A stretch of DNA of 64,000 nt from Parapristionchus giblindavisi (lineage: Eukaryota > Nematoda > Chromadorea > Rhabditida > Diplogasteridae). Below, in pieces: positions 54,728 through 64,000 of the stretch; within the stretch, counting starts at the first letter, position 1; every line of letters begins with the position of its first letter. Both the position numbers and the translations under genes were made by a program. Where the stretch lies: contig CALSFV010000014.1 in assembly GCA_943737045.1 (NCBI GenBank), positions 186,001 through 250,000 on the forward strand, in the 5' to 3' direction. The notes below the pieces were generated by a model. That model had not been told where the DNA came from, did not search any database, and was given only the letters and a program-made list of their open reading frames with translations.

Positions 54728-56936
54728 TTACATATGAAGTTCATCATATAAGGCAATGGACGAATTAGGCATATCCCTTCGCTGGGGATAACCCATTACT
54801 AACTCAAAAAATGTGTAACAAGCGGACGAATTGGCTGAGTAGGAGAGATTGAACAGAGAACAGTAGGCTAATAAACCGAATAATGCACATGGAAGTTTTG
54901 TACTCAATCTTACTTCACGACCTTGAACGTTGACGAAGAAGGAATTCTGTGATTCGTAACTAAAAAATAATTTTCTAGTTACTTGTAATAATAATAATAA
55001 TAATTTTATGTTAGTAATAACAATAATAAATTATTATTATTATTATTTAGGATTAATATTCTTTACCTGTACAGCAATGGCTGAGTTCGTTTCATTCTCT
55101 TCAATTCTAATAACACACTATCACTATTCTCAGTGGCCTGTAAGATAAAGCTATGAAAAATTAAAATTGCATTGAACTCACTGCGAACTGAGTGTAAATG
55201 GAACCAAATGAATCAAGAGGAACGCGACGGCCAGATATCATCGTCAAACATCGATCAATAACCATCAAGACACGAATATCATCGTGTGTTTCTGAAAGAA
55301 TGTTTGTTAAAAGTTATAATAAAAGTCAAACCTTTTGTCATTATTTCATCGAAAGCTTCCGGATCGAGACATTGTTTACCATATTCCATTATCAAAACTC
55401 CATTTGATACCCAATTAGATTCAAACTCATTACATGATATATTCCTTTTGCATTCAAGATCTCGAATGACCTGAAAGTGACAAAATTTAGGAGATAAATA
55501 ATACGTTAGCGTATACCATAGGAGAATAATCAATAATTTGTCTGCATGTAGTTATTAGATACTCAAGGGACTTTTTAGAATACATCCTTATCCTCCACAC
55601 TCTCAAAGTAAAAGCACGATAAACTTTTTTTTAATTAGAAAAAAAACTAACCTAGTCTGTTCCATTCTATTCAATGATTCGCGAGAACCGTTAACCATGC
55701 ACTGCATTTCAGCATTTGCGTGCTCAGAGCTCAGTTTTGTAGTTGACGTTAGTGCAGGTTCACTTTTACTGATTGGTGGAAGAATTCCAGATTTTCGGAA
55801 TTGTCTTCTTTGATTGATAAAAAAATTGTCCATGTATCCCTTGCGTGGTCTGAGGAATAGAATCTAAAAAGTGAACAGAATTAGGTGTATATTTACTTTT
55901 CAGTACATACCATGTTCAACGGCTTTGGAAGGTTTAGTTGTTCAAGAACAAATTGTGTTTCCTCTCTGGTGGGGAAGTAGCGGCTGATATATGAACAATT
56001 AGCTAAATATTAACATTACAACCTCACCTCTGGCAAGACGAGAGTATTAATTTCCCAATGAATCTGACTAAACGGCGTCTCCACTCTTTGTTTAAAGTGA
56101 AGTCTGTTCCTTTCTCGATTTCTTCTAATAATACAGCACCTTGTTTACACGAGTTCATTACACAAGTAAGATCAAGAGTAGCAATTGCACGAGAGATCTG
56201 CAATTGATATTAAAACATAAAATAAAATAAATAAATATACCGTAGACTTATTGCCGTTCGAACCGAATGTAGGTTCGCATCGTTTTACGACAGCACCCTG
56301 CAATAGCCACAAATTCCCACTTTGTATGCAAACTGTAGTGATAAGATGATTGCTGACAACAAAATGAAGCACCTGTATATCTGATGGAACGACGATTGTA
56401 TGCCTTTCTTCATCAATATCATCATTCGTACTCTAAAAGACATAAATAAAAATAAATTAAAAAATATATTTAACAGACCTTGCCCGAAGTTTCGCCGACT
56501 TCATACACGTTTCCATCGGAATCGTGTTCGACATCAACATTCTCATCTTGCCCATATTCACCATTATCCGCGGTTTCAAGATCTTGTTCAATCTATAATT
56601 AGTAGGTTGCACTGAGACATACACAGGAGATTAAAACGTACCTCAACTACGTTAGAATTGGCAAATGGAACTTGGCTATTAGGCAGCTGAAATGTAAGAA
56701 ATGTAAATATGCAAAACAAAAAATCAACCTACGACATATGCACAATAATGTTCCTTAAAGCCAGGTCCCTCAATAGGAATAAGTGTACCAGGCATTATTT
56801 CATGTAGAACTTTTACAATATTCAAGAATCCCTTCGTGTGCAGTATTTCACGGATTTTTGCTTCATCGTGAGGCAAATCAGTTTCATAAAACTTTATCTC
56901 CCTCGCATCTATTTCATTATAAATACGTAACGACAT
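54728..56936 (-). CDS. 12-exon transposon-borne gene, unknown function
   Basis: I joined 12 minus-strand exons: 56936-56733, 56686-56642, 56592-56479, 56432-56373, 56297-56241, 56197-56028, 55983-55911, 55863-55648, 55470-55332, 55291-55182, 55137-55067, 54959-54728. All introns are GT-AG, mostly 40-49 nt; the 177- and 107-nt ones are exceptions, and the 75-nt intron 4 could be retained in frame. Every phase matches with no stop: about 496 codons ending in TAA (54730-54728). Visible parts: an N-terminal block with EIKFYETDLPHDE, an acidic stretch (EYGQDENVDVEHDSD), a middle WRRRLVRFIGKLI...SRYFPTREE block, and a C-terminal GLLAYCSLFNLSYSANSS block. From memory the middle and end recall accessory proteins of other animal DNA transposons (annotated as SAMD3-like); unverified. 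The donor after exon 8 is weak (GTTTTT). A good acceptor precedes the ATG, so an upstream exon is likely. Confidence 0.75.
54986..55048. repeat. (AAT)n / (ATT)n simple repeats in intron 11
   Basis: TAATAATAATAATAATAAT followed by an inverted ATTATTATTATT run. The pair can fold as a hairpin and lies wholly within the 107-nt last intron of the transposon gene, explaining why that intron is longer than its neighbours. Confidence 0.85.
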
Positions 56937-57005
56937 GCAGCTGCAATTAAACAAATAAAAATTACTATTGATTAAGACGAAAACAAATTTTGAAAAGAAA
57001 TGCAA

Positions 57006-57489
57006 ATAATTAAAAATTTAATTATTTACGGTGTAAACCAAAATGCCTAATATTTGTATTTCAAAAAATATATATTACACGGATGCGACATCCGGTCTCG
57101 GAGTATCGGTTAACTGGTGCCGCTCATCCGCTTCACTATTATGTTGATGAAAGTTGGTAATCATGCAAGGGTGGAACGCTTTATTCTCCTGGTTTACGCT
57201 AGAAGATTATGAATTAGTTCATTATGCAATTTGTTGCCTGTTGATGTGAGTCCTTCAAGATTTAATGTTCGTATAAGTTGCTTAAGATTAGCGCGTTAGT
57301 TTTGTTTGTGTTACATTTTCACGTCCACGTGCGTTTTACGGAGATCAAATGTCAAACTGCAATACTTCTTTTTGCAGCCGTCTCGTCGTATTCTCTCGCA
57401 GGGTCATGTTTCGTCGGGCACTGCGCGGCGTAGACGCGGGCGTCCGCTTGTCGGCGCAATCTAGTGAAGGAGTCGCTTTTATGTTATAC
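57006..57489. other. No exon recognised; likely 5' region of the 12-exon gene
   Basis: No long open frame. Unlike the surrounding A/T-rich DNA it has a relatively G/C-rich, CpG-containing part around 57330-57475 (GCGCGGCGTAGACGCGGGCG), upstream of the minus-strand gene. It could be a promoter or untranslated first exon; no TATA box or start site can be assigned. A small hairpin GGATGCGACATCC lies near 57082. Confidence 0.4.
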
Positions 57490-57700
57490 GGTGCGGTACG
57501 GTATTGATTTAGTGGTATGTTTATGGTATCGGTGATTATTGATTTACTTGAAGGGTTACGGTATCGGTGATAATTGGTTTAGCGGTAGGGTTACGGTATA
57601 GGTAATTATTGATTGAATGTTATGGTTACGTTATCGGTGATTATTGATTTACTTGAAGGGTTACTGTATCGGTGATTATTGATTTAGTAGCTATGGTATG
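57490..57700 (+). repeat. Degenerate 35-bp minisatellite
   Basis: About five to six imperfect copies of a unit around GGTTACGGTATCGGTGATTA, spaced about 35 bp (anchors near 57526, 57560, 57595, 57631 and 57666). It lies in the non-coding middle of the DNA transposon. Confidence 0.75.
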
Positions 57701-58312
57701 GTTGGCTTAGCGAATGATTTATTGTAAGTATGCTTTATATTTGCAGTCCCAATTGATGGATCTCGGTCATTCGCAAGATGCAACCTGGAGACGCGCCCAA
57801 GGTATGGTCGAAGACGCACGTGGGCGGAATTGCAGCTAGCGGCAGGAACCCACCCGATCAAGGCACAATTGGCTCAAAAATGAAAATGATTTAGCCAAAA
57901 CTCACTCAAACATGAAATATTGCGCGTCCCACCCACCCGATTTGAATTCCCAGCGGCAAAGGTTACCCACGTATGGTTTTAAATGCTAATACAATACATT
58001 ATGTTTTTTTAAATGCTTTCGCTAATGGTATTCTGTCAATGGACATGATCGGAGTGCTTTCAGGCGTGCTCGAAGAATGCGTTTCTGATGTCATCGAGTG
58101 GATGATTATTGATTCTCGCCAGCATATAAATTTCATTTTGAATAATTTCTATCTATATTAGTGTATTCTTTAGAAGGGTGATATAAGTTGCCTTATTTCA
58201 GCCCATCATTCTAAGATTTATTATTGAATAAATACATTTCCACCCTTTTCTGTCGAATCACTGTTCCCCATGCTATACTATTATATTTCTTTCATTGTTA
58301 TTGTGCTAAATA
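57701..58312. other. Transposon interior, nothing assigned
   Basis: A mixed-composition stretch with a CCCACCCGATC / CCCACCCGATTT near-repeat around 57850-57940. A 62-codon plus-strand frame at 57973-58161 has no recognisable motif and no matching neighbours. I see no exon chain on either strand here. Confidence 0.35.
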
Positions 58313-58385
58313 TACCGTCAAAACGAGAAAAAAAGTGAAACATTTGTCAAAATTTTTGAAAAATTTTGACAAAAGTTCACAAGAT
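58313..58385 (+). repeat. Inverted partial copy of the zinc-finger gene's second exon
   Basis: TACCGTCAAAACGAGAAAAA through GTTCACAAGATT matches the reverse complement of 58829-58880 with small insertions. The right arm is coding sequence of the second zinc-finger-gene exon, so this arm looks like an inverted duplicate that has since gained its own palindrome (TTTGTCAAAATTTTTG and its mirror). The arms are about 440 bp apart. Confidence 0.7.
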
Positions 58386-58783
58386 TTTGAAAATTTTGAA
58401 TCATGATATCTAAATGGGGTTGCTAGTTTTTATTAGATAATAGGGTATTTGAGCATCTCTGAGCATGCCTAATTTACCTGTGAAGAATAATTTTGAAATA
58501 AATCACTGTGAACGCTATTTTGTGAAACTGGTATACGGTAGGATTTTCTACAGTATACCACTTTTGCAGCCTGATCTTTCCAAACAGTGCAAATTCGCTA
58601 TAGGAAGTCAGGTAATGCTATATATAACCATTATTAGACGAAAAAAGCTCGATTGCAGCAGTTTTACAGTAAGATTCTACAGTATGCTACAGTATACCAA
58701 TTCTGCTGTTTAGCGTTCCCGATTAATTTTTTCACTTTTGTCGTGCATAACTGTATTGGGCCAACACATCCACAATGAAACAC

Positions 58784-59308
58784 CTTAGATAATACATCAT
58801 CAAGATCGTGAAAATGCTCAAACAGGGAATCTTGTGAACTTTTGTCAAATTTTGTTTCACTTTTTTTCGTTTTGACGGTACTAGACTTTAGTGATTCTTT
58901 GGTATCAAATAAAAGATTAAAGGACAAGAAATATGTTGAAGAATATTGATTTGCTGCACAAGCTGATACACATACACACGTTAATTGATATTGAAAAGCC
59001 TCATCTAACGTAACCCTGCTTTGGAAACATTTATACAGTGCTCACGACATACCTTTTTTTCTAATATTTTAGCATTAATATTTTTCTCTAACATTATATA
59101 ACTAACTTGTATCATTCTCAGAATGGAACTGCTTCTCATGACGAGCCCAAGTTACTAGAGATGAATACGATGGGAAAAATCTACATGACTTGCACACTAA
59201 TTTAGATGGTGGATGAATTTCGTGTGCAAAACGGAAATGGACTTTCACAGCTGAAATATCTCGAAGAGCTTCAGTACATTCAAGGACTGGACAGCGAATG
59301 GCCATCAC
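58784..59308 (-). pseudogene. Two-exon remnant of a C2H2 zinc-finger protein (possible transposase N-terminus)
   Basis: Exon a (59308-59107) starts MMAIRCPVLEC and holds two C2H2 fingers: C-x4-C-x12-H-x4-H and C-x2-C-x14-H-x4-H (LVCKSC...RHEKQFH). It ends at ACAA|GTTAGT. A TATCAG acceptor at 58963-58965 joins it in frame to exon b (58962-58784), encoding a lysine/serine-rich stretch (SSTVKTKKSETKFDKSSQ) and FEHFHDLDDVLSK, with a possible donor AAG|GTGTTT. Nothing further downstream can be joined. C2H2 fingers at the N-terminus precede the catalytic part in several animal DNA transposases, so I infer the truncated first exons of this element's transposase. A short regulatory protein is the alternative. 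Confidence 0.5.
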
Positions 59309-59473
59309 CTGTAATTTGGTTTGAAATATCGATTCAATGCTTGCACACGATAGCTAACAAATAATAAATTAGTTTTATCACAAATATGTAAACAAAATAA
59401 ATACAATAAATAGTAAAATTCAATAAAATAACAACATATGAGTATTTCGTTATAGTACACCCTGTGAGTCTTC

Positions 59474-59569
59474 AATATAACACCTAAGGGCTGTACCGGG
59501 AGCGCACCTGAAAAAGTGTTATATTTAACACTTCTTAGTGTTATATTTAACAGACCATAGGTGTTAAAA
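59474..59569. promoter_or_regulatory. Right subterminal palindrome cluster
   Basis: Copies of the same palindrome as at the left end: AATATAACAC (59474-59483), GTGTTATATTTAACAC (59516-59531), GTGTTATATTTAACA (59538-59552) and GTGTTAAAA (59561-59569), just inside the right terminal repeat and upstream of the zinc-finger ATG. They could serve both transposase binding and autoregulation; inferred. Confidence 0.7.
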
Positions 59570-59596
59570 TAGCGCTCGCACGCACGGCGATTTTCA

Positions 59597-59619
59597 TTTA
59601 ACACTTTTTTCTCTGTGTG
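59597..59619 (-). repeat. Right terminal inverted repeat
   Basis: 23 bp ending CACTTTTTTCTCTGTGTG, the exact reverse complement of 54336-54358. It is followed by AA (59620-59621), the second copy of the duplicated target, and then satellite GTGTGTCTC. Confidence 0.93.
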
Positions 59620-62600
59620 AAGTGTGTCTCATTCAGAATTTTTTCCTCTTTCACATAGTATATCACTCGCTGAGTATCATTGCCAATTTGACTTGTAACG
59701 AACTGTTTTGTACCAAAAACAGAGAGTACTGAAAGATAAATTTACATATTTGCCGTACTTACCACTTTGAAATAGTTCATCTTATTCAGAATTTTTCGCT
59801 CTTTCATTTGGTATATGACACGATAGGTTTCATTTTCATTTTCAAATTTCTCAAGTTATCTTGATCATATCAGAGTAAAAGCTACTTTTGTACTTCGATC
59901 ATTATAGCAGCAGTAAAATATTACAGATTGACATGACCTGAAGTGTGTCTCATTCAGAATTTTTTCCTCTTTCACATACTATATCACTCGCTGAGTATCA
60001 TTGCCAATTTGACTTGTAACGAACTGTTTTGTACCAAAAACAGAGAGTACTGAAAGATAAATTTACATATTGGCCGTACTTACCACTTTGAAATAGTTCA
60101 TCTTATTCAGAATTTTTCGCTCTTTCATTTGGTATATGACACGATAGGTTTCATATTCATTTTCAAATTTCTCAAGTTATCTTGATCATATCAGAGTAAA
60201 AGCTACTTTTGTACTTCGATCATTACAGCAGCAGTAAAATATGACAGATCGACATGACCTGAAGTGTGTCTCATTCAGAATTTTTTCCTCTTTCACATAC
60301 TATATCACTTGCTGAGTGTCATTGACAATTTGACTTGTAACGAACTGTTTTGTACCAAAAACAGAGAGTACCGAAAGATAAATTTACATATTGGCCGTAC
60401 TGACCACATTGAAATAGTTTATCTTATTCAGAATTTTTCGCTCTTTCATTTGGTATATGACACGATAGGTTTCATTTTCATTTTCAAATTTCTCAAGTTA
60501 TCTTGATCATATCAGAGTAAAAGCTACTTTTGTACTTCGATCATTATAGCAGCAGTAAAATATTACAGATTGACATGCCCTGAAGTGTGTCTCATTCAGA
60601 ATTTTTTCCTCTTTCACATAGTATATCACTCGCTGAGTTCCATTGACAATTTGACTTGTAACGAACTGTTTTGTACCAGAAACAGAGAGTACTGAAAGAT
60701 AAATTTACATATTGGCCGTACTGACCACTTTGAAATAGTTTATCTTATTCAGAATTTTTCGCTCTTTCATTTGGTATATGACACGATAGGTTTCATTTTC
60801 ATTTTCAAATTTCTCAAGTTATCTTGATCATTTCAGAGTAAAAGCTACTTTTGTACTTCGATCATTATAGCAGCAGTAAAATATTACAGATCGACATGAC
60901 CTGAAGTGTGCGTCATTCAGAATTTTTTCCTCTTTCACATAGTATATCACTCGATAAGTATCATTGCCAATTTGACTTGTAACGAACTGTTTTGTACCAA
61001 AAACAGAGAGTACTGAAAGATAAATTTACATATTTGCCGTACTTACCACTTTGAAATAGTTCATCTTATTCAGAATTTTTCGCTCTTTCATTTGGTATAT
61101 GACACGATAGGTTTCATTTTCATTTTCAAATTTCTCAAGTTATCTTGATCATATCAGAGTAAAAGCTACTTTTGTACTTCGATCATTATAGCAGCAGTAA
61201 AATATTACAGATTGACATGACCTGAAGTGTGTCTCATTCAGAATTTTTTCCTCTTTCACATACTATATCACTCGCTGAGTATCATTGCCAATTTGACTTG
61301 TAACGAACTGTTTTGTACCAAAAACAGAGAGTACTGAAAGATAAATTTACATATTGGCCGTACTTACCACTTTGAAATAGTTCATCTTATTCAGAATTTT
61401 TCGCTCTTTCATTTGGTATATGACACGATAGGTTTCATATTCATTTTCAAATTTCTCAAGTTATCTTGATCATATCAGAGTAAAAGCTACTTTTGTACTT
61501 CGATCATTACAGCAGCAGTAAAATATGACAGATCGACATGACCTGAAGTGTGTCTCATTCAGAATTTTTTCCTCTTTCACATACTATATCACTTGCTGAG
61601 TGTCATTGACAATTTGACTTGTAACGAACTGTTTTGTACCAAAAACAGAGAGTACCGAAAGATAAATTTACATATTGGCCGTACTGACCACATTGAAATA
61701 GTTTATCTTATTCAGAATTTTTCGCTCTTTCATTTGGTATATGACACGATAGGTTTCATTTTCATTTTCAAATTTCTCAAGTTATCTTGATCATATCAGA
61801 GTAAAAGCTACTTTTGTACTTCGATCATTATAGCAGCAGTAAAATATTACAGATTGACATGCCCTGAAGTGTGTCTCATTCAGAATTTTTTCCTCTTTCA
61901 CATAGTATATCACTCGCTGAGTTCCATTGACAATTTGACTTGTAACGAACTGTTTTGTACCAGAAACAGAGAGTACTGAAAGATAAATTTACATATTGGC
62001 CGTACTGACCACTTTGAAATAGTTTATCTTATTCAGAATTTTTCGCTCTTTCATTTGGTATATGACACGATAGGTTTCATTTTCATTTTCAAATTTCTCA
62101 AGTTATCTTGATCATATCAGAGTAAAAGCTACTTTTGTACTTCGATCATTATAGCAGCAGTAAAATATTACAGATCGACATGACCTGAAGTGTGCGTCAT
62201 TCAGAATTTTTTCCTCTTTCACATAGTATATCACTCGATAAGTATCATTGCCAATTTGACTTGTAACGAACTGTTTTGTACCAAAAACAGAGAGTACTGA
62301 AAGATAAATTTACATATTTGCCGTACTTACCACTTTGAAATAGTTCATCTTATTCAGAATTTTTCGCTCTTTCATTTGGTATATGACACGATAGGTTTCA
62401 TTTTCATTTTCAAATTTCTCAAGTTATCTTGATCATAACAGAGTAAAAGCTACTTTTGTACTTCGATCATTATAGCAGCAGTAAAATATTACAGATTGAC
62501 ATGACCTGAAGTGTGTCTCATTCAGAATTTTTTCCTCTTTCACATAGTATATCACTCGCTGAGTATCATTGCCAATTTGACTTGTAACGAACTGTTTTGT

Positions 62601-62705
62601 ACCAAAAACAGAGAGTACTGAAAGATAAATTTACATATTGGAAGGTACTTACCACTTTGAAATAGTTCATCTTATTCAGAATTTTTCGCTCTTTCATTTG
62701 GTATA
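59620..62705 (+). repeat. 321-bp satellite array, block 4 (about 9.6 monomers)
   Basis: The array resumes in phase after the DNA transposon. Private variants ATTACAGCAGCAG with AATATGACAG (near 60226 and 61510), GTTCCATTG (near 60638 and 61922) and CATGCCCTG recur 1284 bp apart, a four-monomer higher-order unit. The last monomer carries a TTGGAAGGTACTT change near 62638 and is cut by the LTR at 62706. Confidence 0.97.
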
Positions 62706-63078
62706 TGTTATGTCCTTGCTTCGTCCCCGTTGCCGTGTATTGTAGTGTAGTGTGCACAAGGGTTTACTACTTAGGGCTTTATTAGCAGATGAGGGAAATT
62801 ACAGAATAATACAAGGCTAAAGAAGGGCACATCTCGGGTGCGAGGATCAAGGGAGAACTGATCTAGACTGATTGGGATATCTCTAGACATAAGTGTGGGC
62901 GGGGCCAGACACGAGAGAGCATTAGAGATAAAGGTTGAGTGACGAGAGAGAGTGCGGATCAGAGAGAGTGTAGTCTGATCGCGCACGTGCACGTATTTAC
63001 ATGATGACATATTCTAATCAATATGCATAGGGAATAGAGATGATCAATGTACATAGGGAATAGGGTATCTACACAACA
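62706..63078 (-). repeat. 3' LTR, 373 bp
   Basis: Bounded by TG...CA with short inverted ends: TGTTATGT on the left and, on the other strand, TGTTGTGT on the right. On the minus strand it holds an AATAAA signal about 75 bases before its end. GTATA (62701-62705) would be the 5-bp target duplication; its partner is outside the window, so this is unconfirmed. Confidence 0.75.
62778..62783 (-). promoter_or_regulatory. Polyadenylation signal in the LTR
   Basis: AATAAA on the minus strand (CTGCTAATAAAGCCC), in the expected R/U5 part of a minus-strand LTR. It supports the orientation. Confidence 0.6.
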
Positions 63079-63088
63079 CCTCCCCTCT
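63079..63088 (-). promoter_or_regulatory. Polypurine tract
   Basis: AGAGGGGAGG on the minus strand directly abuts the LTR start TGTTGTGTAG. This is the standard primer for plus-strand DNA synthesis and sets the element's orientation. Confidence 0.75.
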
Positions 63089-63181
63089 AAGATGGGACAT
63101 CTTATAAAACATGAACGAATCAACGAGAAAACGATACAATAAATCAACAAGACCACTTCGTGGTAAGTCTTCTTCGTTGAA

Positions 63182-63475
63182 TCAACATTGTGCTTCTTCG
63201 GAGCTTTTCTCGTTCGTGTTGATCATCTCAGGTGCGATTGACGTTGCTGTTGCATCATAGATCTCGTCAGGCTTGCCCTGGATGTTGGTGAGTGGTGAGT
63301 GCGTCGGTGATACGGTAGATGAACGTGGTGGCGATACTGTAGTTGTTGCAGCTGCCGTCGGAACTGTCGCTTTGACATCATCATCCATGATGGCCACATC
63401 ATCATCGTTCACTATCTCAGGCACACCGAATGTGTCGATCAAGATATTCATAGATGTCTCTTCACTGTGAATCAT
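63182..63475 (-). CDS. Short hypothetical frame in the LTR element
   Basis: 97 codons after an ATG, acidic near the start (VNDDDVAIMDDD) then Thr/Ser/Pro-rich (TAAATTTVSPPRSSTVSPTH). Such composition occurs in the linker between integrase and reverse transcriptase of copia-type polyproteins, but here no pol follows it before the polypurine tract. No transmembrane segment, zinc knuckle or protease motif is seen. It may be a decayed remnant or chance; function unknown. Confidence 0.3.
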   Translation of the reverse strand: MIHSEETSMNILIDTFGVPEIVNDDDVAIMDDDVKATVPTAAATTTVSPPRSSTVSPTHSPLTNIQGKPDEIYDATATSIAPEMINTNEKSSEEAQC

Positions 63476-63639
63476 TCATTCTCAATTGATTCACATGTAC
63501 TCTTTACGTTCGTAGATTCACATGGATCTCGAACATCATTGAACCTTTCCTTTTCAGCAAGGTCGCCATGACCCATTTCCACTGATCAGGACCAGAGTAC
63601 TTCTAGGAGTAGACAACATATCCTCTGCAGGATTTCCTT

Positions 63640-64000
63640 CCTATGATATCACCATTTATGATCGACCTGATTGGTCATTTACTTTATGACCTTGAAGACT
63701 TCTTCAGTCTTCATATATGCTGCATGACTATCTTCTGTAGTCTCGACAAGCATATCATCGATCATCCTTACATGATCGGTCGATGGTCAGCTTCACTGTG
63801 ACCGTGAAGACCTCTTGTAGCGTCTTCCTTTATGCTGCATGACTCTTTCGTAGCCTCGGCACGCATATCATCGATCATCCTTACATGATCGTTATCATCG
63901 GTCATCTTACTCGTGACCTCTTAGACTTACATAGTCTTCATACGTGTTGCTTGACTCATCTGTAGTCTCGGCGAGCACACTATCAATCATCCTTACATGA
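63640..64000. repeat. 113-bp tandem repeat in the LTR element interior
   Basis: At least three diverged copies of a unit containing ATCATCCTTACATGATC; anchors at 63761, 63874 and 63986 are 113 and 112 bp apart, with a more decayed partial copy before 63720. The array continues past the window end. Each unit has the imperfect palindrome CGATCATCCTTACATGATCG. Confidence 0.8.

Larger units (their letters stand above)
54336..59619 (-). mobile_element. 5.28-kb DNA transposon with 23-bp terminal inverted repeats
   Basis: The insert starts CACACAGAGAAAAAAGTG and ends with its exact reverse complement; the two 23-bp ends match perfectly. The interrupted satellite reads CCTGAA before and AAGTGTG after, so AA is duplicated. 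Subterminal AGTGTTAAATATAACAC palindromes cluster inside both ends and are likely transposase-binding sites. The inside has a 12-exon minus-strand gene, two zinc-finger exons near the right end, and about 1.8 kb in the middle without recognisable exons. CAC-ends plus a 2-bp duplication fit the CACTA/Mirage/Chapaev supergroup loosely. No transposase catalytic domain was found, so the family is unresolved and the copy is probably non-autonomous. Confidence 0.85.
62706..64000 (-). mobile_element. LTR retroelement, 3' end (runs off the window)
   Basis: The satellite breaks inside GGTATA|TG. From there come one LTR (62706-63078), a polypurine tract and 0.9 kb of internal sequence. On the minus strand the order is internal, polypurine tract, 3' LTR. 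The internal part lacks any RT, RNase H or integrase motif; it holds a 98-codon Thr/Ser/Asp-rich frame and a 113-bp tandem repeat. Either this is a non-autonomous element or its pol lies further right, separated from the LTR by a long non-coding stretch. The TGTTRTGT ends recall Ty1/copia LTRs, but the superfamily is not proven. Confidence 0.7.

Noticed and set aside
54474..54737. 87-codon plus-strand frame at the left end of the DNA transposon
   Set aside because: It is antisense to the last exon's end and the subterminal palindromes, and no motif is present.
57082..57130. Possible tRNA or tRNA-derived SINE promoter (hairpin GGATGCGACATCC and GGTTAACTGG)
   Set aside because: No cloverleaf can be drawn and the A and B boxes do not fit.
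57973..58161. 62-codon plus-strand ORF as a transposon gene
   Set aside because: No recognisable domain and no neighbouring exons in phase; ORF length is near chance for this A/T content.
62706..63088. Reading the LTR as plus-strand, with a primer-binding site at 63079
   Set aside because: CCTCCCCTCT does not start with TGG or resemble a tRNA 3' end, while its complement is a polypurine tract and AATAAA lies on the minus strand.
63273..63470. Plus-strand 65-codon frame in the LTR element
   Set aside because: It is antisense to the minus frame 63182-63475, and its valine/serine runs mirror the Thr/Ser codons.

Overview
The window is eukaryotic and almost certainly from an invertebrate animal. 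It holds LINE, DNA-transposon and LTR retroelements and a gene with many very short GT-AG introns (mostly 40-49 nt), in A/T-rich DNA. The species cannot be named from the sequence. About 53 kb (roughly 83%) is one satellite DNA: a 321-bp monomer in head-to-tail tandem, about 166 copies, all in the same orientation. The array is cut into four blocks (1-13079, 13490-46710, 50354-54335, 59620-62705) by transposons that landed inside it. At three junctions the satellite resumes in the same phase with a short target duplication; the fourth insertion runs off the window.

The satellite has structure at two further scales. Each monomer is an old dimer of two diverged halves (about 153 and 168 bp). 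Groups of 3, 4, 7 or 9 monomers recur as higher-order blocks, shown by rare private variants spaced at exact multiples of 321 bp. No host protein-coding gene is visible in it; the repeated 80-codon open frames start at GTG and are a by-product of the repeat.

Insertions, left to right: (1) 13080-13489, a 410-bp 5'-truncated retroposed fragment with an (ATT)n tail and 12-bp target duplication. (2) 46711-50353, a 3.6-kb minus-strand CR1/L2/jockey-like LINE, 5'-truncated, with 10-bp target duplication. Its ORF1 and ORF2 lie in one frame separated by a single TAG, and ORF2 (endonuclease plus reverse transcriptase) is broken by one TGA. (3) 54336-59619, a 5.28-kb DNA transposon with 23-bp perfect terminal inverted repeats, AA target duplication and subterminal palindromes. 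It carries a previously hidden 12-exon minus-strand gene (54728-56936, about 496 codons) whose exons join in frame with no stop. Near its right end are two exons of a C2H2 zinc-finger protein that looks like the start of a lost transposase. (4) From 62706 to the window end, a minus-strand LTR element: a 373-bp LTR, polypurine tract, and an internal region with a 113-bp tandem repeat and no visible reverse transcriptase.

Together this looks like a centromeric or other heterochromatic satellite array acting as a landing ground for recent transposons. The most interesting items are the multi-exon gene in the DNA transposon, the stop-separated in-frame ORF1/ORF2 of the LINE, and the nested dimer/higher-order structure of the satellite.
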